DNA of 64,000 bases from Nymphaea colorata (GCF_008831285.2 NC_045140.1:25624131-25688130), one strand, 5' to 3'. Counted from the first letter of the stretch, positions 31,130 through 42,937 are shown. Notes: generated by a model not told the origin, from the letters alone. Numbers and translations: made by a program.

Positions 31130-31350
31130 TATTTTGAAAAGTTTAGTATGTATATAGGATTATGAGGTTTCTTAAGGGCTTATAAAAAGATGTTAATTGT
31201 TACATGATTGGTTGTCCTTGTTTCTACTCCTTTTTAGGGTCATAACTTAATTTGTTATGAGGCATATTGGAATCCCTCAAACTAGAGGTCCGAGCCCAAT
31301 TTGTGAGTGTGCCGGATTGTTAGGGTCATTCCCGACCAGGTATTGATACA
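31130..31350 (+). mobile_element. Probable LTR-retrotransposon LTR remnant, copy 1
   Basis: Shares TTTGAAAAGTTTAGTAT, GGCTTATAA, GTTAATTGTT and TTGGTTGTCCT in order with 40560-40780. Wording of this kind (AGTTTAGT, then GGCTTATAA as a TATA region, then TTGTCCTACT) is typical of plant LTRs. No internal coding region or clear LTR ends are visible. Confidence 0.4.
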
Positions 31351-32689
31351 GTCCTACACATTGGAGGCGAAAGAAAAGAACGAGAAGTTTCGACCTCTTT
31401 GGGGTATATTCTCCTTCCATACAAAAGCTATCTTAAAGATCAATCGAATTAAGTTTCATGTTATCATACCAAAATGTGCTTGTTAACATTTCGTGCTTTA
31501 AAAATGTAATCAATGAGTGTTTCTTCTTTACTGTCTACCCTAATGTGAGACACATGCCTGAAGGCGAGAGCAGCTCGAGGCGGGAGGCTGTTCTGTTCCA
31601 CGTTGTTCTCAAGGTTAGCTCGGAACAGTATAGAATAAAGGATAACTTATACTTCCTGTTCAACTATCTATCATGTCCATCCTGTAATATGGACAGTATT
31701 TGATATATATAAAAAAAAAATTAAAGAGATGTGTGTTTCGTTATATGTGTCTTGTGGCCATCAAACGCCCTCTAAATTAAACGGCCTAGATCCGCATTTG
31801 TATTTCTGCTCTCGCTTCGACCGAGAAAAGGCAAAGTTTGATTGGGCTCTATCATATGGTTCCAAGTTCTGGCATATAAAGCCAACTTCAAGTTACCTGA
31901 AGAAGGACATCATTCAAATGCACTGGCCAAAAAATAAATGCCATAAACTATAAGAAAACCTGGCATTAAATGCATCAACTAAACTAAAAAAATCAGAATC
32001 TTAGGCAATTTTAGTTATCTCTTGAGTGTCTATAGTAACGTCTTGTAAACCACGGTCTCAAGATTTTGGGCATGTCGAGATTCAATTTTAATGAAGGTGT
32101 GGACTAAGAACGGGTGCTTCTCTGTTGAACAACTGCAAACTGGAGGGCAGACGAGAAGTGGGGACGTGTTTGAACTAGTATTTCATTTCTTGGCTCATTT
32201 GAAAGCATAGATCCAAAAAGAATGTTTATAATCGAAATTAGAAATTGAAGGCATCGCATTCGCATATAGGCGGGAGACTATATCCTTGCATCTTTAGCAG
32301 ATTCGAATCCGAGCTATTTAAGTTGGCTCAACTTTCACGCGGGTCGCGTGCAAATGCAAAGGTTGCGTCTCATTTTGGTGTCGTCGAGACAACATATTCC
32401 TAACTTTTTTAGCTTTACGTCGATGGCATGGAGCCTAACAAAGAACTGCATACTTCAGCATACCAGAGCTCATTACCTGATCTTCACAAAACAAGGGACT
32501 TTTTGAAGGTGCCATTCAAACAAGGGACTTTTTGATCCGGTCACGCATTTGCAATCTTGCTTGGCGAAGAATCTGACCAGCTGGAAGAAGAAGATTAGTT
32601 CGAACCCACTACGTGGAGTGGAGTGGTCCTAGTCAGGGTCAGCCCCCGAAGTCTTCAAATAACTTTGTGGAGCCCAACATGACAAAGTA

Positions 32690-32790
32690 AATGATTCGAT
32701 TGACTCTCTCGGTGGTGGACGACCGCATCATCTGAACTTGACTCGGGACGTGCAAGACCGGGTTCGAACCCTGAAAACACGGTGAAGGTG
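32690..32790 (+). mobile_element. Possible tRNA-derived SINE head
   Basis: GGGTTCGAACCC (32759-32770) is a perfect Pol III B-box. About 45 bases upstream, CTCTCTCGGTGGTGGAC resembles an A-box region of a tRNA. Acceptor-stem pairing is absent, so it is not an intact tRNA. Tail and target duplication were not found. Confidence 0.3.
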
Positions 32791-33128
32791 GGCCTTCGAA
32801 AATGCGTCGATTTTCAAAACGGGGGAGACGGAAAAGGACCCCAAAAAGAAAAATATAATAAAGAAGGAGGGCGCGAGGGAAAGCGCAACTTGCACGACAG
32901 CCATCCGATATTCTGGAAAAGGGAAAATTAAAAAGGGGGGGGGGGGCCATCGGCGTACGTATTCGAAGGGGACAGTATTTCGTATATTATACGCTCATAC
33001 CGTAGAGGAATATCCTCGTCACGCTCGGAATGGAATCCGACGGTGGGGAAAAAGGCAGAGCCGCGGAGACCCGGAGCCGCACCCCAGGAGTTCGGAACTT
33101 TAACCACGGTTAGCCTTTTCTACTAACC

Positions 33129-33185
33129 ATGGTTAAACCACAAACCCCACTCCCTCCACCTTCATTCCCTTCTTCTTCTTGTTAA
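33129..33185 (+). promoter_or_regulatory. Upstream ORF 1 of the LBD gene (18 codons)
   Basis: ATG in the optimal context ACCATGG, coding MVKPQTPLPPPSFPSSSC then TAA. The ATG lies in AACCATGGTTA, a perfect palindrome. It matters only if transcription starts upstream of 33129. A TATATTATA run near 32983 would allow that. Confidence 0.4.
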
Positions 33186-33323
33186 AGGGAGAGGACGCTC
33201 GCTCGGTGCAACACTCGTTCCCCCCCTCCGGTCTTTCTTGGCTGCCAAGCAAGCTCCTGTGGGTTCTTTTTCCAGTTATAGGGGAGGGAGGAGCGGGGGG
33301 TTTTGACTCTTTGAGTTCGGCTT

Positions 33324-33368
33324 ATGATCGTTCTCCGACGAGGAGCACGCGGGAGCGTCGAACTATGA
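33324..33368 (+). promoter_or_regulatory. Upstream ORF 2 of the LBD gene; stop overlaps the main start
   Basis: ATG at 33324 codes 14 residues ([14 protein letters not shown]) and ends at TGA 33366-33368. That stop overlaps the main start ATG (33365-33367) as ATGA. It is too close to the main ATG to lie outside the leader of most transcripts. The arrangement would suit termination-reinitiation. Confidence 0.5.
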
Positions 33369-34155
33369 GCTGCAACGGTTGCCGAGTTCTGCGGAAGGGG
33401 TGCAGTGATACCTGCATCCTCCGGCCGTGCCTTCAGTGGATTGAGACGCCCGAGGCGCAGGGCCATGCTACCGTCTTCGTCGCGAAGTTTTTCGGCCGGG
33501 CCGGACTTATGTCCTTCATCTCCAACGTGCCGGAGACCCAGAGGCCAGGTAGGCTGAAACGCCGACGACTTGAGAGAAAAGAGAGGCCTTTTTCTGCTTT
33601 CGTCTTGTCGTTTTTTTATGCTTTTTGTTAGGGGGAGTCTAGGCTTTTCGGTTCTTTTTGTGACGGTTCCGGCTGGGTGCTGTGGTTCGGTTGATACTTG
33701 CAGCGTTGTTCCAGTCTCTCCTCTATGAGGCGGCTGGCCGCACGGTGAATCCGGTGAACGGAGCGGTGGGGCTTCTGTGGAGCGGGAATTGGCATCTCTG
33801 TCAGGCGGCTGTGGAGGCGGTGCTGCGCGGCGGAGCAGTCAAACCGTTGCCGGAGATTCCGCTAGGTTTTCCCGTGAATCTCCGGAGTTCTGCGGTCGAT
33901 GACGTCTCGGAGGCCTCCATCTCGCCCAGCATGCGTCGAAACGCTCCAGTTAGAGTCGCGGAGGAGGAGGAGCATCTCTGGAGACGAAGCGAAGGGCTCG
34001 ATCTGTGCTTAAATTCTTATTATCCGTCGAACATGCGGGCGGAGAAGCGGCGGGCTCTGAGTCCCTCCCTGAATTCCGAGGGATCCGTCACGAGCCAGGA
34101 GAGCGACAACCAGCTGCTCGTCCCCGGCAGGAAAATTCTCAATCTCTTTGTGTAA
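33365..34155 (+). CDS. LBD37: Class II LOB-domain transcription factor, LBD37/38/39 type (2 exons, 211 aa)
   Basis: Plant-specific nuclear DNA-binding protein. The LBD37/38/39 clade represses anthocyanin genes and nitrogen-responsive genes (established for Arabidopsis; inferred here). Exons are 33365-33548 and 33704-34155, with a 155-bp GT..AG intron splitting an Ala codon. The N-terminus [17 protein letters not shown] holds the CX2CX6CX3C zinc-finger-like motif. Next come [20 protein letters not shown], the GAS-like block [17 protein letters not shown], then [20 protein letters not shown] and [22 protein letters not shown]. The complete leucine-zipper-like repeat of class I LBDs is absent, as expected for class II. 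An LxLxL (EAR) repressor motif, LDLCLN, lies near residues 160-165. The protein ends ILNLFV, a tail shared with LBD37-39, which supports that clade over LBD40-42. The exons are much more GC-rich than the surroundings. Two upstream ORFs precede the start. Confidence 0.94.
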
Positions 34156-34672
34156 TGCTGCCGACGGTCTCTCTTCTTTCTTCTCCTTTTTTGTCTCTCC
34201 TTTGCGTGATCTGCTGGAGCTTATCTCTCATCGGAACTCCGGCGAGTTTTTTTTGGTCTAGAGTGCGCGGGAAATGTCTGTCCGGCAGAGGATCTCCGGT
34301 TGCCGAAGAGATGAATCCGCCGGATTTTTCTCCTTTCTCCCTTTCTGTTATCTGGAGGCTTTTACAAGAGAATAATTAATTTAAATCGTCGGCTCTCTCA
34401 TGCGTGGGGAGCCTTCTTAGTTCATCCCTTCTGTGGGGTTTCTAATTTTCCCCATCTAATCTCTGTAATTTTGGGACTTGATAGTTATTTTTGTATAACC
34501 ATCTTGACGAGGCGATCATGCGTCCACTTCTACTATTCTCTTGTCTTTCTGCTGTTTTTTCTTGTCGATTTCGCTTTGTTTGTAATTTTGTAGCGAATAC
34601 CGAGAGAGTTCGTTCTTCTTGTAGAGAAGCCCTTGTTTTTTTTTGGGGTAGTTCAGCCCATTTCTTTTCTTG

Positions 34673-34678
34673 AATAAA
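34673..34678 (+). terminator. Probable polyadenylation signal of the LBD gene
   Basis: A canonical AATAAA about 520 bp after the stop codon, at the end of a T-rich stretch typical of a 3' UTR. Confidence 0.45.
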
Positions 34679-34859
34679 CGTTAGAGGCCTCCTCCGGAAA
34701 ACCCGAGATTGGAGAATCATGAGTGTTGCATCATCTCCTCGTGGTGGATTAATATTGCAGAAGTAAAATTGGAAGGAGCGTCTTCTTCGTCGAAATAAAT
34801 AAAAATAGACGAAAGAAGAGTTTTGAAAACGAAGTAGGTGTTGAGGAAACCAGAAGAGG

Positions 34860-35470
34860 AGATCCAGAGGGGGATGTAGTTCGCTCTGTGCTCACCACGC
34901 GGCTGCGTGAGATCCCGAGGGGCGAGAGAGGGCGACCCCTGAGGAACAAGGAAAGCCAAGAAGAGTACGAGCCGACATTGTTTGAAGAAATGAAGACGAG
35001 TCTTGATGCCTGGTGAGGAGACGTCTGCCTGAGAGAACGAAAAGCCAGAAAGTGAAGAGGTTGAGAGAGGGAGAGGGCGCGGGGAGGGGAAGAAGGTCGA
35101 ATGTGTTTTGGTGGGACCGAGGAGGGCAAAGTGTGCGGCGTGTCGGCGTCGATCTCGGCGGTTCCTCCTCTCCAGGGGGGAGTAGTGGGTCCCATCTCCC
35201 GTCTCTCTCTCTCTCAGGGAGAGAGGACCGTGGTCCTCGGCGATTGGATGGTGGAAGTGGTTTCTGCGCTCCGCCGCATTCAGCACCTTCTTTTCCTCCT
35301 TGCTCGCGCCCCTATGAGGGGGCGTGGCTGGTGGAGAAATTTCATTACTGCACCTGCATTCTTGTCCTCTATTCCTTCACGAGCCCTTCTTTCGGCAGTC
35401 TTTTCCGGGAAGTTGTTTACTTTTTTTTTTCTTTTGTATCGACCCCTCTTCTTTGATCTTTCTGGTTACT
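34860..35470. other. GC-rich island with overlapping open frames on both strands
   Basis: Open frames of up to 189 codons (minus, 35286-34717) and 140-147 codons (plus, 35013-35523) overlap. The plus reading includes GDWMVEVVSALRRIQHLLFL, the minus one is Ser/Pro/Arg-rich. I recognise no domain in either. It starts about 180 bp after the LBD polyadenylation signal. It could be promoter/leader DNA of an unseen transcript or simply GC-rich sequence keeping frames open. Confidence 0.35.
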
Positions 35471-35683
35471 GGGCCTATCCGGTGTCCGTATCTTCGGGGT
35501 CGTCACTCGTCAGTTTTGGATAGCACAATAAAAATGGGGCTTCAGTTCTAACTGTTCAAAGAAGCGGAGGCTATGTACCGTCACCAGTTCAGCTGACGCG
35601 GATTCCACTCTACCACCACTAATGTAAGCAAAGGACGGGAAGGGCCGATTTCCAACCTTCTTGGTTGCCTAAATGCAATTAAA

Positions 35684-35711
<28 letters not shown>
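35684..35711. repeat. (CT)n microsatellite
   Basis: About 14 CT units in spacer. Confidence 0.9.
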
Positions 35712-35714
<3 letters not shown>

Positions 35715-35799
35715 AAAAATTGGTGAAATCGCAACCCACATCCACCATTCCTAGAAAACAAGCTATCCTTCTCCCAATGAGAAAAAAAGGGAGATCCAA

Positions 35800-38485
35800 T
35801 TACCGAAGTTGTTTTAACAATGGAATGTCAATGTTTAATTCCCCTCTCAATCAATATTTAATGCCCATAGACATATTCGGTAGGATAGGCTTTGCAGATA
35901 CTATGATGCATCGTTACAATATATTGTTGTGTATTCCAATGCTTATTTATGAAAAAACTTGTTATATGGACTTAGTTTAATCTTAAAAGGATTCTTCGTG
36001 TTCATATATATAAGCAACCACCGCTATCTTTTTGTGACAGTGAAGCTGCCTCTGCTTTCAGGTTGCAGTCCACCACCACTGCCTTCTTTTCTTTATCAAA
36101 CGAGGGAGACAGATTTAACAACTTTTTAAATTTGAGCGATGATGTGTATGCAACCTGTGGGAATGTCAAATTGGCGAGCATCTTGCGTCTTCGTTTCTAG
36201 CGTATGCCCTCCGCTCCCTTAATTATTATCTTAATAATATTATTAAACAAACTGTAGCAGGAGCCATTCCATCTGCCTTTCTCTTTTTCCTTTCCAACTT
36301 TGCCGTTTATTATTAACCACCTTCTTTCTTTTTAAAGGGGGTGATGGTAGGTGCATTCGATTATCTTAATCAAGGTCTTATCTGATTGCGAATTGGGTTT
36401 CCAATTAGCGTTTGCCATCCATTTTTTTAAAACTCATGTTTTGGCACCAAATAGAGATCGGGATTGGCTAGTGCTAGTACTTAAAGTAATATTTTATTAA
36501 TTAAGAGGGAAATTGCGGGCACCATCTGTGTTAGATAAGTGGCATATGGTCCACTTGTCTCCAATCATTTACCAATTCCAATGATTTGCTTCTTCGTTTA
36601 GATGTGTTTGATTGTATTTATGTTAAGCCATGGTGTCGTACATCCACAGTTTACAGTTCAAGAGAGTAGCGCCCTCATGAATCAAACTAATGATCAGACT
36701 TTCATCAACCAAGCAGTCCGACATGCTATTTACGCCTCTTGGAGCTGCTAGTATGACAAAAACAACGAGATATAACCTATTAAATAACTTAGAAATTTTT
36801 AGCCCAAGGGTGGGTATTAATACACAGTAAACAAAATGACGTGAGTCTAGAATTTTCAAAATATACAGTCCATATGAAGACATGGGTTCATCTCTCTAAG
36901 CAAAAACAAGATTCAGTTTCAAAAGCTTACACTTGGTTACTTTAAAAAGATCACCCATGAGGAAGGTTCACTGGTGCAAACACCGTCACCAGTAGAGCCA
37001 AAAAAATTCAGCTAAGGAACAATTATAAAAACATTAAAAGAGCATTTCATATGACTGAAAGTAAGTAAGTGGGCTTCTGCCCCCACATGCGCGCACCTAG
37101 CTGTGCCGCTCGACATCATTTCCTGTAATTTGTTTGGTAGAAAGAATAGCACCCAATAGACGCCCAATGATTAAGTGGAGTTTTGCCTTCAGTGGCCGAG
37201 CTTGAAAATTTTGGCTAAAGGACCTTAATTATATTATTTTAAAATTTTAAGAGGCATTTAAAGACACTCTTTTTGTAGGCCTATGTGGGCAATTGCCCAC
37301 CGCATGCCTACACCTGTCATAAGAAGCAAATGCACAATAACAATGCGAATAAATAATAAAGTACAAAGGTGAAAACATTAAGATTGTTGGGAAAAAAAAA
37401 GTTACACAAGTCAATGTGTTATTATTTCGAGAAATAATGACACTTTTGAAGATAATACTGTCCCTTGAATGACGAGAAACTGAAAGCAATTCACTGACCC
37501 AAAAGAATACAGATAAAATTGTCGCTACATGTATGAAAGGATAAAGATGAGCCCTTTTATGATTGAAAAGCTTGCTGTTGTCGCAGTAAAAGACATAAGC
37601 TGGGGCTGTCAATGGAACTCTTTCACTAATTAATAACCATGTCCAAGTTGACATAACCTTTACGTCTCAATAGTCCCGCAACTTGCCACTGATAATACCC
37701 ACTTGAAAAAGTGGAAGAGTTAGAAATATAGACTATGGTGAGCGCTAGTAACAACAGCTAAAAGGAACAATGAAGCAGAAGAAGATAACAGGGTAGGGTT
37801 TGATAGTCTCGAAATATGGAAAACTTAGATGCGTGTTTAAACTGAGGGTTTCAATTGTCACGGGCTGATTTTTTCAAGCCTTATTTAGCCTAAACGGCAC
37901 TGAAGGTTTGCTAAACTTTCGGTCAATCTTAACTCAATCTTAATGTAGCAGAAGCATTCATCAATCTTTTGAATTTTAAATCCGCCTGATATATAAACAA
38001 AAAAATAATGGGTCCAACCTTCAATCCATGAATTTGAAATCTTAGTGATCTTAGATCATTCTCGATCTCGTGAAAAAAACATACCCTAAGAAAGTGAAAG
38101 TGAGAGGCTCATCTTTTTGTTCTACAATATGAAAAAAAAAAAGTGTGAAATTAAAGAGCTGGAATCAAGTGCCAACTTTGCGATTTTGCTGCGCCCATTT
38201 ATAGGCCAAAAAATTATATGCCCAAGTCTCTAAATTAAGAAGCGATATTTCGTGGAGAAGCCTTATAAACAAGGGAAAATTACAGAAAACCACTTGAAAA
38301 GAAGTTGGGGATGCCAATGGGTCGGATTACCAAAATCTGTTTCGTAAGTCCAATAAAAGAGAGTAACTAGGGTTCACTTACTGATTGGACTTATTTGATT
38401 GCGATCTCTAATCTCATTTCCAAAGCCAACAACGATCAAACTCATTTACACGCAAATATCGAAACTTAAGCCATATCCAGGTTTG
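35800..38485. other. AT-rich spacer, no gene seen
   Basis: Only short frames without family resemblance. It includes dispersed repeat family 2 copy B. Nothing else stands out. Confidence 0.4.
37185..37320 (+). repeat. Dispersed repeat family 2, copy B
   Basis: Contains CAGTGGCCGAGCTTGAAAAT, TTTTGGCTAAAGGACC, TTTTAAGAGGCAT and GGCAATTGCCCACC ending CTACACCTGTC. The order is parallel to the copy at 26700-26890. Confidence 0.5.
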
Positions 38486-38655
38486 GAATAATATCTAAAG
38501 GGGGGCCGCTATGGCCCCACTCTGGCCAATTAAAAAATAATAATATTTTTTAATTACACAATGTATTTTATGGATTTAAATTTAATTTGGTCCTACCCAG
38601 ATTCAGAGGTTGGACTATCGGCCCGTCCCTGAAGAAAATCTTGGTTTCGCCCCTG
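38486..38655 (-). repeat. Dispersed repeat family 1, copy B (inverted relative to copy A)
   Basis: On the minus strand it reads AGGGGCGAAACCAAGATTTTC, then TCCAACCTCTGAATC, an A/T-rich centre and TTGGCCAGAGTGGGGCCAT. The order is the same as copy A at 30885-31085. Confidence 0.65.
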
Positions 38656-38799
38656 AATATCCATTATCTAAATCCACAAGTTTTGGTTTAGATTTCTTAA
38701 GACACAACGGGATAACTACATCCATATCCGACCCGGTGACTAAAAATTATTTGGATAAGAATTAAGAAGAAGAAAAAGAAGGAAGGTAGTGGAGTTGAG

Positions 38800-39240
38800 T
38801 GTGTGACTTCCACCGTGCCTTGGTTCGCCGACGATGATAGTCAACATTACAATGGTCCAAGTCCCTCAAAAGCCGGTACCCCTATCAGGGAGAGAGAGAA
38901 CGGGTTGCCGCGTCATTTCCACTTCCAAAGGCAGTGGAAGTCGCACTCTGCAGATTCCAGCGGGGCGGCCAGCTCTGCCGGGAAATAAACGCCGGGATGC
39001 CAGTTCTCCGACATTTGTCCGGCCATCGGGTGGCGAGTCCGGGTGCGCTTTCCCACGCCCGGGCTGCAGGGTGTTGCAGGCCTTCCAGGCGGCGCCGCTG
39101 TGCAACTTCGGCGGCCCCCACCACCCCCTGCGAACCCGCCGTCGCTGTCCCTGGGGCTTAGCCCTACACGTCAACGTCTTTACGTTCTCCTCTCTACGTA
39201 TTCGTCTAGGCCCATAAATATAAGGCCTCGAATACCGTCC
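38800..39240. other. GC-rich island with TATA-like end
   Basis: Frames of 75-127 codons overlap on both strands with no recognisable domain. It ends at AGGCCCATAAATATAAGGCC (39208-39228), which combines a GGCCCA element with a TATA-like run. It may be a promoter of an unannotated plus-strand transcript; no convincing coding sequence follows. Confidence 0.3.
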
Positions 39241-40559
39241 ACACGCACGACCTGTTCCGGGTTGATGGATTTTGGCACCTATTCAATTCACCCTTCTCTT
39301 CATCCATTTGTTTTATATATATGTATATATAATCTGTTCAATCGAACCTTCCATTATTTATGTATAATTTGAGGATCTTGGTTCTTTCTCCATTTATTTA
39401 GATGTTAGCTCCCCCGAAATCTTGCCCCAAACCTCTCTCTCCCTGTCACTCCAGTTACTAAAAAACCCACGTCTGCTGGGTGGGGGAACCATTAGAATGA
39501 ATGAATTATAAGGAAGATGAAGCTCATAGATTGTAACTAGCAGCCGTTCAACGTGGCCATCACATGGAGGGGAGGCCCATTAAAGATTCTTGGAAATGGG
39601 CCGTATCATGTGAGAATCACAAGCCTTTTGATTCCAGAAGCAATATAAATATTATATATATCGTGTAAACGGCAGGACTTCAGCGACAGCCCTCTGCTAT
39701 CTCCGAAAATACAACCAGCTTTTTTTTTTCTCTCTCACACATACAAATCCTGATCTCATAATCCAAAGTTTACATGCGTCTGATGCCGTCGACATGTGGG
39801 GTGGCCCCTTATCGGCGACCCGTGATCGACTTGAACTTGTATTTGCAGCTGCATCAAGACAAAGACAGAGAAACTTAGCCACATAAACAGTAGAGCAAGT
39901 TGTAAGGTGAGGGCAGCATTGCGAGGCACAGAAGAAAGCAAGCCTTATACTCTAAAAGTAAACCTTAAAAAGACATGGGATTCAATGACAGGTTGGCCTT
40001 TTAACTAGGTGGTAGATCGACCCCTTAACCTGGAAGGAAACTCCAGATATGCACTCTAACTAGATTCATAATTCTTGTGAAAGAAAAATGTTAAAATTTT
40101 GCAGTTTGGACTTTTGAAATGTTGAAATTCAAGAGCCGAGGACTAAACTCTAGCGTAAACTAGTTTATTGGGTGGGATCCATGAAAGGCTTATGGTGTTT
40201 GTTCCTGTACTTACAGAATCTATGAGCAGCAGGTGGACCAAATTCAATAGCCATCAGTGTTTACAAAAGGTTTACTAAAACTGTAACGAACAGTGGGAAA
40301 GGAAGCAATAATGGCGGTGATTTTTAGTTTTTTCCTCCTTCCTTTGCCCTTGAAGAGTTCGTACTAAAGTTCACCTAAGACGGAGCTTGTTCATAGCCAA
40401 AGACGAGCAACTCTAGCTCGTACCGGCTGTCCCCAAAAGTTGATGCATAAACCGGTAAGTCTCTTGAGCAAATCTTCACATCAGAAAAAGAATATCTGAT
40501 GATATATATTGAATTATTGACGAGAGAGAAAGGAGCAAAATCTTAAAATAATATAATAG

Positions 40560-40780
40560 ATGCCTTAGTTTGAAAAGTTTAGTATTAGATTCATATCTAA
40601 GATGGTAAAGATTCTTTGAGGACTTATAAGATAGAGTGTTAATTGTTGGTTGTCCTACTTCTTAGCTACTATGTTGCGGCTGAAACTGAAACTGTTAGGA
40701 CATGTTAGGAGATGGATTGAGATATGCTAGATCAAGAGCCTCGATGTGGGAGCAAACCAGGACACTACAGCAGCTCTAGT
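40560..40780 (+). mobile_element. Probable LTR-retrotransposon LTR remnant, copy 2
   Basis: Diverged partner of 31130-31350, sharing TTTGAAAAGTTTAGTAT, GGACTTATAA, GTTAATTGTT and TTGGTTGTCCTACTT. The two copies are too diverged to be the LTR pair of one recent element. Confidence 0.4.
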
Positions 40781-42937
40781 ATGTAGGCAAACCACCAGAG
40801 ATGAATTTCACAACCCAATGAATATGTGAAGATGCATCATGCATGTCCTTCCCAACAAAAATTGGAACCCAAAAACTGGAGCTTTTTTATTTTTTGGTGG
40901 GACTGCTGGAGATCGAAGTACAGATATCGCCTGAAGTTTTGAACTTTGTGAGGTTTCGTCTCTGGCAGAGTGTGTGAAATGCTGGTTTCGACACCGTCGT
41001 ACATGCAATGTTGCCAAAATCATGGAAGAGAAAAGAGAGTTGCTCCAAAATTAGTCCAAAATAAATGAGAACTACGCAGATCAAACAATTTCGCCAGTTC
41101 AATGAAAAAAAGGAAAATCTCTGATGTACACTATAGGAAGCTCAGTAAACAGATTCACTTAGGGATACCAATCGTATAAGGTGCATGGATTAGATTTCTA
41201 TAAGTTTCGTAATTTCTTGCCAATTTCATTCATCAACTGAGCTCTTTAACTGAGCCTTTTTTTTCTTTCCAATGCTCCACCAACATTCATTTCACTTGGT
41301 GCCACAGTGCAGTCACCAGTAATGAACAATGTTGAATTGGATCTTTTGAATCTTTCTGGTACGGATTTGTGTGGATTGCAACTACTAGTTCTGCCGACTA
41401 CCCAAATGATATAGCTGGCTCTAGCTCACAAGTACAGGCTCTTGCACCATTCTTCAGGAAAGCAGAGGGCCTCTTCAAGAGTTGATTCCAGATCTGCACA
41501 AATATAAAGTCTCCATTAATGCTCTCCCATACCTTGACAGCCACTGGATGTAGCCTTTCCCGAGTTGAGTAAATGGAAGAACGCAGGGAAATGGGGTTCC
41601 CTCATTTGTTCTCACACTGATTCTGTGTTTTTGACAAGACTACCTGTCCAGATGTGTAAATAACCAACTGGCAACTTCATGGGAACATGAGAAAAGAAAA
41701 CAGTGCTTGATCCCGCATGATCTTTATTGTAAAAAACTGAAGAAGCCAAAATTTGATCTGTCGAATTTTGAAGTGGGTGCATTTCTGTTTGTCTCCTTTG
41801 ATTATGCACACTTAGAAATTCTTCTTTTTCCCCATGAAATCAGGCGTCGTGCTCTTCCAACGAGTTTTAAGCATTGTTGTGAAAATTGGAAATTGAATTG
41901 AATTGGCGAGGCTGGTGTTTCAGGGAATCAACAAATTTAACGAATCAGCTGAACCGGCTACGAGTTGACGAAGACCATTACTGTATACATTTTTTTAGGC
42001 CGAACGCAACCTACTTTCCCATCGATTTTATCCAAGTCAGCCGATTCAGATCGATTTTAATTGCCTCAGTGGTTCAAAAAGGAAAACAGGATGAAGCGCT
42101 GGTGGTTCAGCTCATGAGGAATTTGCTAAAACTGCGAATCGCACTCATCATGGTGTGCAAGAAGAGGCTTCTTTCCAATCTAGGTTCTTAATTTCCTTTT
42201 ATTTTTGCCAACAACAGAGAAGGCATTTCCAGAGCGACAGATCTTGCTGCACTTGTCTAACCTTCGTATAAATGGCTGCTCAAGACTGCATGAAACCAAC
42301 AGGAACATATGCTTCAATAAATGCTTTACTAAGTTCTTTACGGCATACAGATTACATGTTGCAGTTTTCGTTTTGCAGAATGGTTTTTAAGTTCAGATTT
42401 TATTTTTGGGAAATGAAAACCACGTTGATCTCGATTCAGTGGGTTCAGGAACCAGATCTTCATCGTTATTAACAGTACTTCGTAAATGAGGTAGCTCAAT
42501 CTCAGTTTGTTTAGCTCGAGCTGCCACAAGATTAATGAACAGAGGATGAACACCTGGTATCCTTCTGTTCAATCGGCTAGATTCATTCGTTTGAATTAAT
42601 TGGTAGAAACTAACACAAAGCGTTTCTGTACTGGCAGCAGAAGCAGGAGAGGGAGAATGTGATGTTATTCAAATGCAGCCATGAAGGAGAAGGTGAAATT
42701 CATGGAGCAGGATGGTAACACCTTCTGTACTTAAAACTATCGCACCAGAACCATAGAGGGACGAAATCCTTGTGTCCATCTCATTTACATAAGAAGAAGA
42801 AGCCTAGAAAACTGAAATGGGCTTGAAGATGATCCTGCAAATTTTTAAGTCTAAGCGCACTCCCATGTATTTCTGCTTATTCCAGATTCAACGTTCTTCT
42901 CCTTCCTGGTTATTGTTTCTCTGACCACACTTTGAAG

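Larger units (their letters stand above)
25183..32689. other. Repeat-rich spacer between QNG1 and the LBD gene
   Basis: The first ~300 bp is probably QNG1 3' UTR. Beyond that come dispersed repeats, (AT)n runs and an LTR remnant. TATCCCATGGTTTCAATGACA occurs twice as a local duplication (about 26475 and 26594). Frames at 27234-27467, 29206-29478 and 31458-31953 show no recognisable family. Confidence 0.4.

Noticed and set aside
32690-32790. A complete tRNA gene on the plus strand
   Set aside because: The sequence 3' of the T-arm does not pair with anything at the expected upstream distance. A SINE head is the better reading.
34717-35286. 189-codon minus-strand frame as a gene
   Set aside because: No recognisable domain, overlapped by equally long frames on the other strand, and explained by GC richness. 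Kept only as an unassigned island.
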